The notes below the pieces were generated by a model that had not been told where the DNA came from, made no database searches, and saw only the letters and a list, made by a program, of their open reading frames with translations. The translations under genes were made by a program, and so were the position numbers. From Pseudomonadota bacterium (GTDB lineage: Bacteria; Pseudomonadota; Gammaproteobacteria; Pseudomonadales; UBA5518): 26,225 nucleotides of DNA. The first letter of the stretch is position 1. The number at the start of each line of letters is the position of its first letter. The stretch lies in assembly GCA_022705125.1 (NCBI GenBank), contig JAKJFB010000001.1, positions 1-26,225 on the forward strand, read 5' to 3'. Shown piece by piece: positions 1 through 7,470 of the stretch.

Positions 1-176
1 GCGCGTTCGACCTGACCGAGTCCGCTCGCCTCTGGAATGCGGCCCTCGCTGGCAAGGCATCGGGGCTGGCGACCACGACCGCGACGTTCCGGGATCTGGC
101 CGACTCGAAGGACCGGATCGTGGCCACCGTCGACGCGGACGGCAACCGCACCGCGGTCACGCGCGACGTGACCTGA
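1..176 (+). CDS. C-terminal end of a small phage structural-type protein (partial)
   Basis: An open frame enters from the left edge (first full codon at base 3) and stops with TGA at 174-176, giving 57 residues. The visible part contains ALAGKASG, then ATFRDLADSKDRIVATVDAD and GNRTAVT. The same pattern appears in the C-terminal part of the next gene (AAGKTT, VEFQAVDDSG, ERTAVT), so the two look like tandem paralogues. Its position just upstream of the collagen-like fibre and the head-tail connector suggests a virion or head-decoration role, but I recognise no named family. The start lies outside the window. Confidence 0.75.
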   Translation, partial: AFDLTESARLWNAALAGKASGLATTTATFRDLADSKDRIVATVDADGNRTAVTRDVT

Positions 177-189
177 TCGAGCCGCTGGC

Positions 190-591
190 ATGTTCGGTCA
201 TCGCTACTTCGGCGCGCGCTACTTCGGCGGTCCATTCTTCGGCGATGGCGGGACCTCTGGCGCTGGCGGCTCGAGCGCGGCCGAGGTCTGGGCCTACGTG
301 CTCTCCAACGGCAAGAGCGCCGGCCAGACGCTCGTAGAGACGCTGCAGGGCATCGAGGTGCTGCTCGCGCGCAACTGCCTGGATGAGCAGGTGCAGGGCG
401 CATACACTGCTGCCGACGCGCTCCGCATCCTGCTGGCAGTGGCCGCGGGGAAGACAACGATCAATGCTCTGGGCGGCGGTGCGGCGATCGTGGAGTTCCA
501 GGCGGTGGACGATTCCGGCGTGGTTGTCTCCGCGACCATGGACGGGAGCGAGCGCACCGCGGTGACGCTGACGCCGACGGAATCGACGTAA
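190..591 (+). CDS. Small phage virion-associated protein, MFGHRYFGARYFG type
   Basis: This 133-residue protein starts 13 bases after the preceding stop. Its N-terminus is an aromatic/glycine repeat (MFGHRYFGARYFGG, residues 1-14) followed by a Gly/Ser/Ala linker (about 20-33). Short proteins starting this way commonly lie between capsid and connector genes in phages of high-GC proteobacteria. The remainder (about 35-133) resembles the C-terminal end of the upstream partial gene. No catalytic motif, signal peptide or membrane segment is seen. A role as a small head or fibre accessory protein is inferred from position only. Confidence 0.7.
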   Translation: MFGHRYFGARYFGGPFFGDGGTSGAGGSSAAEVWAYVLSNGKSAGQTLVETLQGIEVLLARNCLDEQVQGAYTAADALRILLAVAAGKTTINALGGGAAIVEFQAVDDSGVVVSATMDGSERTAVTLTPTEST

Positions 592-601
592 GGACCACCT
601 G

Positions 602-1687
602 ATGAGCGACCTCGAGAAGCTGGCCGAGCAGGTGTTCGCCGCACTGCAGAAGTACGTGGACGCGCGGCTGGCGCCGATCGACGTCTCCATCAAGGCTTTG
701 GATGGCCGCATCGCCTCGATCCCTGCCGGCCCTCCGGGCCCGAAGGGGGAGAAGGGCGATCCGGGCGAGCGAGGCGCCGACGGTCCGCAGGGCCCTGCTG
801 GCAAGGATGGCGCTCCTGGCGCCGCCGGCGAGCGCGGGCCTCAGGGCGAGAAGGGCGCGGACGGTGCGCCTGGTCGGGATGGCCGCGACGGCTCTCCTGG
901 CCCCCAGGGCGAGCGCGGGCCGCAGGGCGAGCGCGGCATCCAGGGCGAACGCGGCGAGCCGGGTCCGGCCGGCAAGGACGGTGCGCCCGGTCCGGTCGGC
1001 GAGCGTGGTGAAACCGGGCCCGCGGGCAAGGACGGCGTTCCGGGACCTGCCGGCGAGCGCGGCGAACCCGGCCCGGCCGGCAAGGATGGCGCTCCGGGTG
1101 CTCCGGGTGAACGCGGCCCAGCCGGCGAGCGCGGCTTGCCTGGCGAACCCGGGCGGGACGGTCCGGCTGGCCGCGATGGTCGGGACGGCGCGCCGGGCTT
1201 GCAGGGCGAGCGCGGCGAGAAGGGCCTGGACGGTGCGGACGGGCGCGATGGGCGCGACGGCAAGGACGGCGCTCCTGGTGCGCCTGGCGAGCGCGGCGCG
1301 CCGGGCGAGCGTGGCGACACTGGTCCGGCAGGCAAGGACGGCGCTCCCGGCGCTGCAGGCAAGGACGGCGCTCCCGGCCGGGACGCATTTCAGCTCGAGG
1401 ACCTGGACGTCAAGCTGCTGGAGGACGGTCGCTCGGTCGAGTTCTCGTTCGGTGCTGGCGACACGCGGATCTCGCGCGTCATCAAGTTCGACGTCGTGCT
1501 CGATCGCAAGGTCTACCAGCGCGGCAAGCGCTACGAGAAGGCCGACGGCGTGACCTACGGCGGGCAGTACTACATCGCGCAGCGCGACACCGACGCGGTG
1601 CCGGGTGAATCTCCGGACTGGCGGCTCTCGGTCAAGCGCGGGCGCGACGGCAAGGACCTTCGTGAGGAGGAGGGCTCCCATGGCTGA
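602..1687 (+). CDS. Collagen-like phage fibre protein with C-terminal carbohydrate-binding-like domain
   Basis: This 361-residue protein has three parts. Residues 1-42 form a short helical, coiled-coil-like N-terminus (starts MSDLEKLAEQVFAALQ). Residues 43-261 are 73 uninterrupted Gly-X-Y triplets rich in GER, GKD, GAP and GPA. Residues 262-361 form a compact C-terminal domain with VYQRGKRYEKADGVTYGG, YYIAQRD and PGESPDWRL, the spacing of small CBM5/12-like modules on phage fibres. Collagen-like phage proteins form trimeric fibres; the ends here probably provide trimerisation and glycan binding (inference). The stop overlaps the connector start by 8 bases, so the pair is probably co-translated. 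Confidence 0.88.
   Translation: MSDLEKLAEQVFAALQKYVDARLAPIDVSIKALDGRIASIPAGPPGPKGEKGDPGERGADGPQGPAGKDGAPGAAGERGPQGEKGADGAPGRDGRDGSPGPQGERGPQGERGIQGERGEPGPAGKDGAPGPVGERGETGPAGKDGVPGPAGERGEPGPAGKDGAPGAPGERGPAGERGLPGEPGRDGPAGRDGRDGAPGLQGERGEKGLDGADGRDGRDGKDGAPGAPGERGAPGERGDTGPAGKDGAPGAAGKDGAPGRDAFQLEDLDVKLLEDGRSVEFSFGAGDTRISRVIKFDVVLDRKVYQRGKRYEKADGVTYGGQYYIAQRDTDAVPGESPDWRLSVKRGRDGKDLREEEGSHG
728..1384 (+). repeat. DNA encoding 73 Gly-X-Y collagen triplets
   Basis: A 657-base low-complexity tract with period 9, built from variants of GGCGAGCGC, GGCAAGGAC and GGCGCTCCC. Every third codon is glycine with no break. Near-identical blocks recur, for example GGCAAGGACGGCGCTCC at several places, which makes the tract prone to slippage and length change. 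Confidence 0.9.
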
Positions 1688-2318
1688 CGTCCGCGTCCTG
1701 CGCGCCAAGGTCATTGCCCATCCGACCGGGCACGTACTCTCGCTGGAGAGCTGCCGACAGCACCTCGAGGTAATTCCGATCGACGGCGACTCCGACAACG
1801 AGTCGCACCCCGACGATGCCCTGATCCTCGGCATGCTCGACGCCGCGGTGGCGCATGCCGAGCAGTTCACCGGCCTGTCGATCGCGCTGCGCACCTGGGA
1901 GGCGGCGCTGGACGAGTTCCCTGCAGACGGAATCGAGCTCCCTCGCCCCCCGTTCATCGAGCTGCTCTCGTTCAGCGCGGTCAACGACTCCGACGGCGAG
2001 CTGGACGCGTCGACCTACCTGGTGGACGACTACGGCACGCCGGAGCAGCCGGTGGTGCTGCGCGCGGTGACCAGCTGGCCGACCGTGACCAAGTCGCCCG
2101 CCACCGTGAAAATCCGGTACCGCGCCGGCTACCAGTCGGAGGAGGATCCGGACTCCGACGCGCCGCCGCTGCCGCGATCGCTGCGCGCCGCGCTGCTGCT
2201 GATGCTCGGCCACCTGTACGAGAACCGCGAGGACTCCGTCGAGAAGGCCCTCGCGTCGATCCCGAACGGCGCCGAGGCCTTGATGCGCCCGCTGCGCGTG
2301 CGTCTGGGGATGGCATGA
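1680..2318 (+). CDS. Phage head-tail connector protein (HK97 gp6-like)
   Basis: This 212-residue protein begins at ATG 1680, preceded by a strong GAGGAGGAGGG ribosome site. An in-frame ATG at 1605 lies inside the fibre gene and is rejected. The pattern DDALILGMLDAAVAHAEQFT near residues 44-63, then WEAALDEFP and FIELLSF, and a C-terminal helix beginning PLPRSLRAALLLMLGHLYEN, is typical of gp6-like connectors. These form a ring under the portal and create the exit channel for DNA. The adjacent adaptor gene (4-base overlap) supports the call. Confidence 0.88.
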   Translation: MADVRVLRAKVIAHPTGHVLSLESCRQHLEVIPIDGDSDNESHPDDALILGMLDAAVAHAEQFTGLSIALRTWEAALDEFPADGIELPRPPFIELLSFSAVNDSDGELDASTYLVDDYGTPEQPVVLRAVTSWPTVTKSPATVKIRYRAGYQSEEDPDSDAPPLPRSLRAALLLMLGHLYENREDSVEKALASIPNGAEALMRPLRVRLGMA

Positions 2319-2659
2319 GGGCTGGCCGGCTCCGGCACTGGCTCACGTTCCAGCGGGACGAGGGTGGCCAGGACTCCGACGGCGCGTGGGAGGCGGCGTG
2401 GCTCGACGCGTTCCCGCAAGGCTCCCGCATGCCGTGCGAGATCGTCTACCTGCAGGGGCGCGAGCTCCTGGCGGCCCAGGCCATGAACAGCAAGGTCACG
2501 TGCCGCATCACCACCCGGTACCGTCCGGGCTTCGTCGCGTCGCTGCGCGCTGTGGCTCCGGACGGCTCCATCTTCAACATCGAGGCGGTGCTGCCGGACA
2601 ACGTCAGCGGTCGCTCGAGCGTGGTTCTCCTGGCTTCCACCGGTGTCAACGAAGGCTGA
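2315..2659 (+). CDS. Phage head-tail adaptor / head closure protein
   Basis: This 114-residue protein overlaps the connector stop by ATGA. It starts MRAGRLRHWLTFQR and carries the GAWEAAWLD and ITTRYRPG patterns of the SPP1 gp16-like/HK97 gp7-like head-tail joining family, small beta-barrel proteins that sit between the connector ring and the tail terminator. Length and position match the family. The usual downstream partner (gp10-like) is displaced by about 4.3 kb by the enzyme block that starts at 2643. Confidence 0.87.
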   Translation: MRAGRLRHWLTFQRDEGGQDSDGAWEAAWLDAFPQGSRMPCEIVYLQGRELLAAQAMNSKVTCRITTRYRPGFVASLRAVAPDGSIFNIEAVLPDNVSGRSSVVLLASTGVNEG

Positions 2660-3311
2660 CCCTCCGGCGCCGCAATGGCGCAATCGAACCGTCTTCTGTC
2701 TGGCCAGCGGGCCCTCGCTGACCCGGGACGATGTCGATCTGGTGCGCGACTCTGGGCACCCGACCATCGTGACCAACACGACCTTCCGCCTGGCGCCGTG
2801 GGCCGACGTCCTGTTCGGCTTCGACGCGCGCTGGTGGATGACCAAGGATCCGGCCACCGGCCTGACGCCGGCGCAGGAGACCGAGCGCATGTTCCATGGC
2901 CGGCGCTTCTCCCGGTCTGCCCTGGCGGCCAACGTGGGCGTCGAGTCCCTGCACGCTTCGAGCTGGTTCCGCGGCTCAGGCAACAGTGGCAGCTGCGCGA
3001 TCTCGCTCGCGGTGTCTGCCGGCGCGCATCGCGTGGTGCTGCTCGGGTTCGACTGCACCTTTGCGCCGGACGGCCGGCGTCACTGGCATGGCGACCATCC
3101 GCCGGGCCTCGGGAACTGCCTGTCGATCGCGCGCTGGCCGCTGCAGTTCACGCGGGTCAAGCGGCAGGCCGACGCTGCTCGGTGCGGCGTGATCAACTGC
3201 AGCCGGCGCACGGCGCTCGACATGTTCCGGCGGCAGCCACTCGAGGAGGTGCTGCGCGAAATCGGCCCGGCACTGCCGCCGGTCGAGCGTGAGGGCGGAG
3301 TGCTGGTGTGA
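2643..3311 (+). CDS. Phage 'norphogenetic'-type protein, glycosyltransferase/DUF115-like fold
   Basis: A 222-residue protein starting at GTG 2643, inside the adaptor's last codons (17-base overlap). The N-terminus has VFCLASGPSLTRDD (about 18-31), then the TIVTN, WADVLFGFD and RWW patterns, and later VVLLGFDCTF with HWHGDHP. This is the arrangement of phage proteins annotated 'norphogenetic', distantly related to DUF115/motility accessory factor and GT29-like folds. The Gly-Ser-rich loop probably binds a nucleotide-sugar (inference). It opens a block of sugar-modification and methyltransferase genes and overlaps the next gene by GTGA. Its substrate cannot be told. Confidence 0.7.
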   Translation: MSTKADPPAPQWRNRTVFCLASGPSLTRDDVDLVRDSGHPTIVTNTTFRLAPWADVLFGFDARWWMTKDPATGLTPAQETERMFHGRRFSRSALAANVGVESLHASSWFRGSGNSGSCAISLAVSAGAHRVVLLGFDCTFAPDGRRHWHGDHPPGLGNCLSIARWPLQFTRVKRQADAARCGVINCSRRTALDMFRRQPLEEVLREIGPALPPVEREGGVLV

Positions 3312-4102
3312 GGTCGATCCGGGGCGGTAAGGGCATTGGCGATGCCATCTACCTGGCCGCGGTGGTGCGGCATCTGGTCGCCGCCGGCGAGCGCCTCGAG
3401 GTGTGCACGCCGTGGCCGGAGATCTTCGACGCCTACGCGGATCGCGTGATGCTCTCGCCGTTCCGGCGCAGCGGCATCGACGTCCTGGCGCACTACTCGC
3501 GCCGCCGGAATTGGCGCACACGGCAGTTCGAGGACGTCTGCATCCAGGCCGGGCTTCCCACCACCGTCGACCTGCGGCTGGACTGGACCGTGACCGACTC
3601 CGATCTGACCGGCCGGCTGCTCGAGCGCGGGTTGCCGATCGTGCTGGTGCAGCTCCCCCGCGCGCCGATGGGCCGCACTGACGGCATCGGTCACGAGCTA
3701 CTGCCGGACTGCCGTCGCATCCAGGAAGCGATCGACCTGCTGCGCGGGCGCGTGCTGCTGGTGCAGATCGGCGGTGGTCGACCGCTGTTCAACTTCCGCG
3801 GCATCGACGTCGACCTCCGGGACCAGACCACGATCCGGCAGCTCATGGACGTCGCGTCTGTCAGCAGCGGCATGCTCGGGTACGTCTCTTTCATGGTGCC
3901 GCTGGCCGAGGCGCTGCTGAAGCCGGCGCTGCTGGTCTGGTCGCGCCGTGGCTTGCGCTCGAGCACCGGGTTCGTCCGCCAGATCACCCCAGCCAAGATC
4001 CTGCAGCGCGAGAGCTCCCTGCACGTGGTCGACAACTGCACGCCGGCCGAGCTGCAGGCTGCCACCGAGAGGTTCTGCGATGCGCTTCGTCTCCCGGGCT
4101 GA
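3308..4102 (+). CDS. GT9-like (heptosyltransferase-like) glycosyltransferase
   Basis: A 264-residue protein starting at GTG 3308 (GTGA overlap). It starts MRSIRGGKGIGDAIYLAAVV, resembling the N-terminal Rossmann entry of GT9/ADP-heptose LPS heptosyltransferases, whose glycine-rich loop follows beta-1. The middle has VLLVQIGGGRPLFNFRGID (about 151-169), then DQTTIRQLMDVASVSSGMLG, matching the nucleotide-sugar binding half where GT9 enzymes monitor a 'stage' or queue position. It is shorter than typical GT9 enzymes (about 320-350 residues). It probably transfers or senses a sugar on a virion or envelope target (inference). Confidence 0.6.
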   Translation: MRSIRGGKGIGDAIYLAAVVRHLVAAGERLEVCTPWPEIFDAYADRVMLSPFRRSGIDVLAHYSRRRNWRTRQFEDVCIQAGLPTTVDLRLDWTVTDSDLTGRLLERGLPIVLVQLPRAPMGRTDGIGHELLPDCRRIQEAIDLLRGRVLLVQIGGGRPLFNFRGIDVDLRDQTTIRQLMDVASVSSGMLGYVSFMVPLAEALLKPALLVWSRRGLRSSTGFVRQITPAKILQRESSLHVVDNCTPAELQAATERFCDALRLPG

Positions 4103-4745
4103 AGTCCTGCCGGTGTTCGCCGGTCGGAGAGTCGCCATCGTCGGCTCCGGGCCCGGCGTGCTCGAGAACCCTCCGGGCCTAATCGACTCGCACGAGGTGG
4201 TCGTGCGGGTGAACAACTACAAGCTCTCGCCGGCGGCTGGCCAGCGCACGGACGTCTACTACTCCTACTTCGGGAACGCCATCAAGAAGCCGGCCGCTGA
4301 CCTGAAGCGAGACGGCGTGCGGCTGTGCATGGCGAAGTGCCCGAACGCGGCAGCGATCGAGTCCGAGTGGCACGTCCGGAACAAGAAGCCGCACGGCGTC
4401 GACTTCCGCTGGATCTACCAGCTGCGCTCCGACTGGTGGTTCTGCGACACCTACGTGCCCGACCTGCAGGAGTTCCTCGAGGGCTTCGATCTCCTGGGCC
4501 GCCACGTGCCCACCACCGGCTTCTCCGCCATCCTGGCGGTGCTCTCGTTCCAGCCGGCCTCGATCTACCTGACCGGGTTCGACTTCTTCTCGAGCGGCGT
4601 GCACAACGTCAACGAGCGGTGGCGCGCCGGCGCCTCTGATGATCCAATCGGCCACGTGCCGGACGCCGAGCGGGCCTGGCTCGCCGCAAACCGATCCCCT
4701 TCCATCACCTTCGACCGCCGGCTTGCCGGCCTGCTGCAGACATGA
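4080..4745 (+). CDS. GT29 sialyltransferase-like glycosyltransferase
   Basis: This 221-residue protein starts at ATG 4080, overlapping the previous gene by 23 bases; the longer in-frame reading from 3948 is a shadow. Residues 17-46 (RVAIVGSGPGVLENP, then IDSHEVVVRVNNYK) closely follow sialyl motif L of family GT29: hydrophobic strand, G-x-G loop, IDSHxxVxRVN. Residues about 144-170 (PTTGFSAILAVL, then IYLTGFDFF) follow motif S. HNVNER (175-180) could be the HxxxE of motif VS. GT29 enzymes transfer sialic acid from CMP-sialic acid. The donor here is unproven, but the fold assignment looks good. Confidence 0.72.
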   Translation: MRFVSRAEVLPVFAGRRVAIVGSGPGVLENPPGLIDSHEVVVRVNNYKLSPAAGQRTDVYYSYFGNAIKKPAADLKRDGVRLCMAKCPNAAAIESEWHVRNKKPHGVDFRWIYQLRSDWWFCDTYVPDLQEFLEGFDLLGRHVPTTGFSAILAVLSFQPASIYLTGFDFFSSGVHNVNERWRAGASDDPIGHVPDAERAWLAANRSPSITFDRRLAGLLQT

Positions 4746-5308
4746 TCGAGTGGACCCAAGAGACCGAGAAGCGCGTCGGGCGCATGGTGCAGATCATCCT
4801 CACCGATCCGGACCTGCTGGCCATCCATCAACGCTTTGGCGGCGAGGTGTTCCGTCGATCGAGCGTCTTCCACGAGCTGAAGCGCTTCCTGCAGACTTGC
4901 GAGGTGTCGGGCGACACCTGCCTGGAGATCGGCACCTGGAATGGCATCACCGCGGTGGTGCTCTCGCGCTTCTTCCGGCGCGTGGTCAGCATGGATATCT
5001 TCCACAACCCGGTGCGCCACGAGATCCTCGCGCACCTGGGCATCAAGAACGTGGAGTTCGTGGACCTTGTCGACAACCGGCACAAGGCGCAGGTGATCGG
5101 CCAGCTCGACTTCGACTTCGCGTACCTGGACGGCAACCACGCCGATGACACCGACCTCGACTGGCGCCTCGTGCAGCCGTGCGGGCGCGTGCTGTTCCAG
5201 GAGTGCCTTCCCATGCAGCCACCCGTCTACAACCTGGTGCGCTCGCTGCCGCCGGACGAGGTGGTCTATGGCGGCGTGGGCCTGGCCCTCTGGAGGAAGC
5301 GACAATGA
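4742..5308 (+). CDS. Class I SAM-dependent methyltransferase (Methyltransf_24-like)
   Basis: This 188-residue protein overlaps the previous stop by ATGA. LEIGTWNG (61-68) is motif I, VVSMDI (about 81-86) ends in the acidic residue expected to bind the SAM ribose, and FDFAYLDGNHADD (about 124-136) matches motif IV. The end VYNLVRSLPPDE and GLALW is shared with the protein at 5802-6365, so the two are paralogues. Such enzymes often O-methylate sugars, which fits the flanking glycosyltransferases, but the substrate is unknown. Confidence 0.8.
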   Translation: MIEWTQETEKRVGRMVQIILTDPDLLAIHQRFGGEVFRRSSVFHELKRFLQTCEVSGDTCLEIGTWNGITAVVLSRFFRRVVSMDIFHNPVRHEILAHLGIKNVEFVDLVDNRHKAQVIGQLDFDFAYLDGNHADDTDLDWRLVQPCGRVLFQECLPMQPPVYNLVRSLPPDEVVYGGVGLALWRKRQ

Positions 5309-5805
5309 TCTTCAACTACCGCGGCAAGCTCTACCCGGAGTACATCCGCAACGGCAATGCATGCCGGTTCATCACCCCGTTCGCGCAGCAGTTCTGCACC
5401 GGCTCCGGTGTCGATGTCGGGCCGGGCAAGTGGCCATTCCCTGGTGCGCTGCCGGTCGATGTCGGGCCCGAGTACTCCGCGATGGAGCTGCCGCCGGGTC
5501 CCTTCGACTACGTCTTCTCCAGCCACTGCCTCGAGCACCTGCGCGATCCGATCGGTGCGCTCGAGCACTGGCGCGAGCGGCTCCGGCCGGGTGGCGTGCT
5601 CTTTCTGTACCTGCCGCACCCGGACATGGAATACTGGCAGCCGCAGAACTGCCGTAAGCACCTGCACTCGTGGCGTCCCGGCGACATGAAGCGGATCCTC
5701 TACGACCTCGGGTTCTGCGACGTCCTGGCCAGCGAGCGCGACCTCGCGTGGTCGTTCGCCGTGGTGGGCTTCAAGGGCACGCGTCACCAGGAGCCGGCAG
5801 CATGA
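5305..5805 (+). CDS. SAM-dependent methyltransferase, type-11-like
   Basis: This 166-residue protein starts at ATG 5305 after a GGAGGAAGCG ribosome site (ATGA overlap); the upstream extension to 5179 is a shadow. The motif I region is degenerate (SGVDVGPGKWPFPG, about 35-48). FDYVFSSHCLEHLRDP (about 68-83), then RLRPGGVLFLYLPHPD, match the post-I and post-II motifs of the Methyltransf_11/23 group. The core is compact, so it may need a partner. It sits among three other methyltransferases, consistent with tailoring of a glycan. Confidence 0.75.
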   Translation: MIFNYRGKLYPEYIRNGNACRFITPFAQQFCTGSGVDVGPGKWPFPGALPVDVGPEYSAMELPPGPFDYVFSSHCLEHLRDPIGALEHWRERLRPGGVLFLYLPHPDMEYWQPQNCRKHLHSWRPGDMKRILYDLGFCDVLASERDLAWSFAVVGFKGTRHQEPAA

Positions 5806-6365
5806 GCGCGATGCACGATCGAATCGTCGCGCTGCACGGCCGGCACGCGCTGAAGCGCTCCATCCTGAGCATCCGCGAGGGCGCCGGCGTGATGCAGCAC
5901 TTCCTGGAAGGGCGGGGCGTCCGCACGGCGCTGGAGATCGGCACCTACCGCGGCGTCGGCGCGGCGGAGATCTCGCAGTTCGTGGACCGCGTCATCACCA
6001 TCGACCTCCGGCATGGCCGCATGGAGCAGCTCGGCGAGGAATGGGACCGGCACGCGTTCTGGCGCTCGCTCGGCGTGCACAACGTCGAGCTCCACCTGGT
6101 GGACGACGACGCGGAGAAGGCCGAGCTGATCCGGTCGCTGGAGTTCGACTTCGCCTTCGTGGACGGCGCGCATGACGAGCGGGTGCGCGACGACTTCGAG
6201 CTGGTCCGGCGCTGCGGGCGCGTGCTCTTTCACGACGTCGACTCGCGCGGCAGGCCCGAGCTGGACCACGTGTACAACTTCGTGATGTCGCTGCCGCGGC
6301 ACGAGCTCGAGCTCCGGGATATCTTCGCGCTATGGACCGATTCATCGCGGCGTTCCCTGCCGTAG
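5802..6365 (+). CDS. Class I SAM-dependent methyltransferase, paralogue of the gene at 4742
   Basis: This 187-residue protein starts at ATG 5802 (ATGA overlap). Motif I is LEIGTYRG (44-51), followed by VITIDLRHG, then FDFAFVDGAHDE and GRVLFHDVDS. The C-terminal part, VYNFVMSLPRHE then FALW, aligns with VYNLVRSLPPDE and LALW of the protein at 4742-5308. This implies a duplication with an unrelated-looking methyltransferase between the copies. The substrate is not evident. Confidence 0.8.
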   Translation: MSAMHDRIVALHGRHALKRSILSIREGAGVMQHFLEGRGVRTALEIGTYRGVGAAEISQFVDRVITIDLRHGRMEQLGEEWDRHAFWRSLGVHNVELHLVDDDAEKAELIRSLEFDFAFVDGAHDERVRDDFELVRRCGRVLFHDVDSRGRPELDHVYNFVMSLPRHELELRDIFALWTDSSRRSLP

Positions 6366-7006
6366 CCGACGGCGACCTCGCGCTGTGCCACGAGCACGGC
6401 GTGGCCTACCAGATCGACCAGTCGCAGCTGGTCGACTACGGCGAGGCCTACTTCGAGAAGTGTCGCGGCTACGAGGGGCAGGAAATCGCCGAGCGCATCA
6501 ACGCCGGCCGGATCGCTCTGGTGGCGCGCCACTTCGGGCCCGGGCGGGTGTGCGATGTCGGCGTGGGCTCCGGCGAGTTCATCCGGCGGCGTCCCTACAC
6601 GTTCGGCGTCGACGTCAACCCGGCGGCGGTGCAGTGGCTCAAGGAAAGCGGTCGCTGGGCCAGCGACCTGGACTCGTTCGGCGCATTCACCTTCTGGGAT
6701 GTGCTCGAGCACGTGCCCGAGCCGGAGACCTACCTGCGGCACGCCTACCTGCACTCGTTCGTCTTCCTGTCCATGCCGATCATGCGGTCGCTTGATCGCA
6801 TCCGCGAATCGAAGCACTACCGGCCCGGCGAGCACCTGTACTACTGGACCGAGCGGGGCCTGGTCGAGTGGATGGCCTGGCACGGTTTCAGGCTGCTCGA
6901 GGTGTGCGACTTCGAGACGCAGGCCGGTCGTGAGAACATCCTGTCCTTCGCGTTCAGGAGATACGCATGGCCGAGCTCTCCGGCACCGTCTCTCTCACCG
7001 GGCTAG
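6332..7006 (+). CDS. SAM-dependent methyltransferase, type-12-like
   Basis: This 224-residue protein overlaps the previous gene by 34 bases and the next by 40. RVCDVGVGSGEFIRRRPY (about 72-89) is motif I, FGVDVNP is motif II, and FTFWDVLEHVPEPETYLR (about 120-137) is the typical DVLEHV post-II motif. YYWTERGLVEWM and GFRLLEV complete the C-terminal region. An N-terminal acidic and aromatic stretch (DYGEAYFEKCRGYEGQEIAE) resembles the linker of bacterial sugar or hydroxy-acid methyltransferases. It closes the enzyme block. Confidence 0.78.
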   Translation: MDRFIAAFPAVADGDLALCHEHGVAYQIDQSQLVDYGEAYFEKCRGYEGQEIAERINAGRIALVARHFGPGRVCDVGVGSGEFIRRRPYTFGVDVNPAAVQWLKESGRWASDLDSFGAFTFWDVLEHVPEPETYLRHAYLHSFVFLSMPIMRSLDRIRESKHYRPGEHLYYWTERGLVEWMAWHGFRLLEVCDFETQAGRENILSFAFRRYAWPSSPAPSLSPG

Positions 7007-7470
7007 ACGGCGTCCTTCGAACCCTCGAGCAGCTGCCGCCCGAGGTGGTCAGCAAGGCTGGCGGCCCGGTGAAGCTGGCTCTCAAGCGTGGCGCGCTGGT
7101 GCTGCTGCGCGAGGCGGCGCTGAATCTGGCGCGCGCCACCGACAACCTCAGCACCGACGACCAGGAGAACACCGGGCTTCTGCTCTCGTCGCTCGTGGCC
7201 ACCCGCGGCAAGGCGCCGACGGGCGGCAACGGCGAGCGCTACCTCGTGCGGGTGAAGCGGCTCACGTATCAGCGTCCTGGCCCGGCCACCACCACCCTGC
7301 AGACCGCCAACCTGCTGGAGTACGGTTCGGAGAAGCAGCCGGCCGAACCCTGGCTCCGTCCGGCCTTCGCCACCAAGGCTGTGACCGCCATCCAGACGGT
7401 CGAGTCGGAGCTCATCCGCTCCGTCGACCGGGTCGTGACCCGTCTCGCGCGGCAGAATGGAGCTCGCTGA
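6967..7470 (+). CDS. HK97 gp10-like tail completion (neck) protein
   Basis: This 167-residue protein starts at ATG 6967 after an AGGAG site inside the preceding gene. It has the gp10 pattern: a short N-terminal strand region (SGTVSLTGLDGVLRTLEQLP), a helix with GPVKLALKRGALVLLREAAL, and a C-terminal PAEPWLRPAFATKAVTAIQT motif typical of the HK97 gp10/lambda Z group. These proteins complete the head-tail interface. The next gene starts on the last base of its stop codon (TGATG). Confidence 0.82.
   Translation: MAELSGTVSLTGLDGVLRTLEQLPPEVVSKAGGPVKLALKRGALVLLREAALNLARATDNLSTDDQENTGLLLSSLVATRGKAPTGGNGERYLVRVKRLTYQRPGPATTTLQTANLLEYGSEKQPAEPWLRPAFATKAVTAIQTVESELIRSVDRVVTRLARQNGAR

Noticed and set aside
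461..1984. Long minus-strand frame opposite the collagen-like gene
   Set aside because: It mirrors the glycine-rich repeat and has a low-complexity Ala/Arg/Leu composition; the plus-strand collagen gene explains it.
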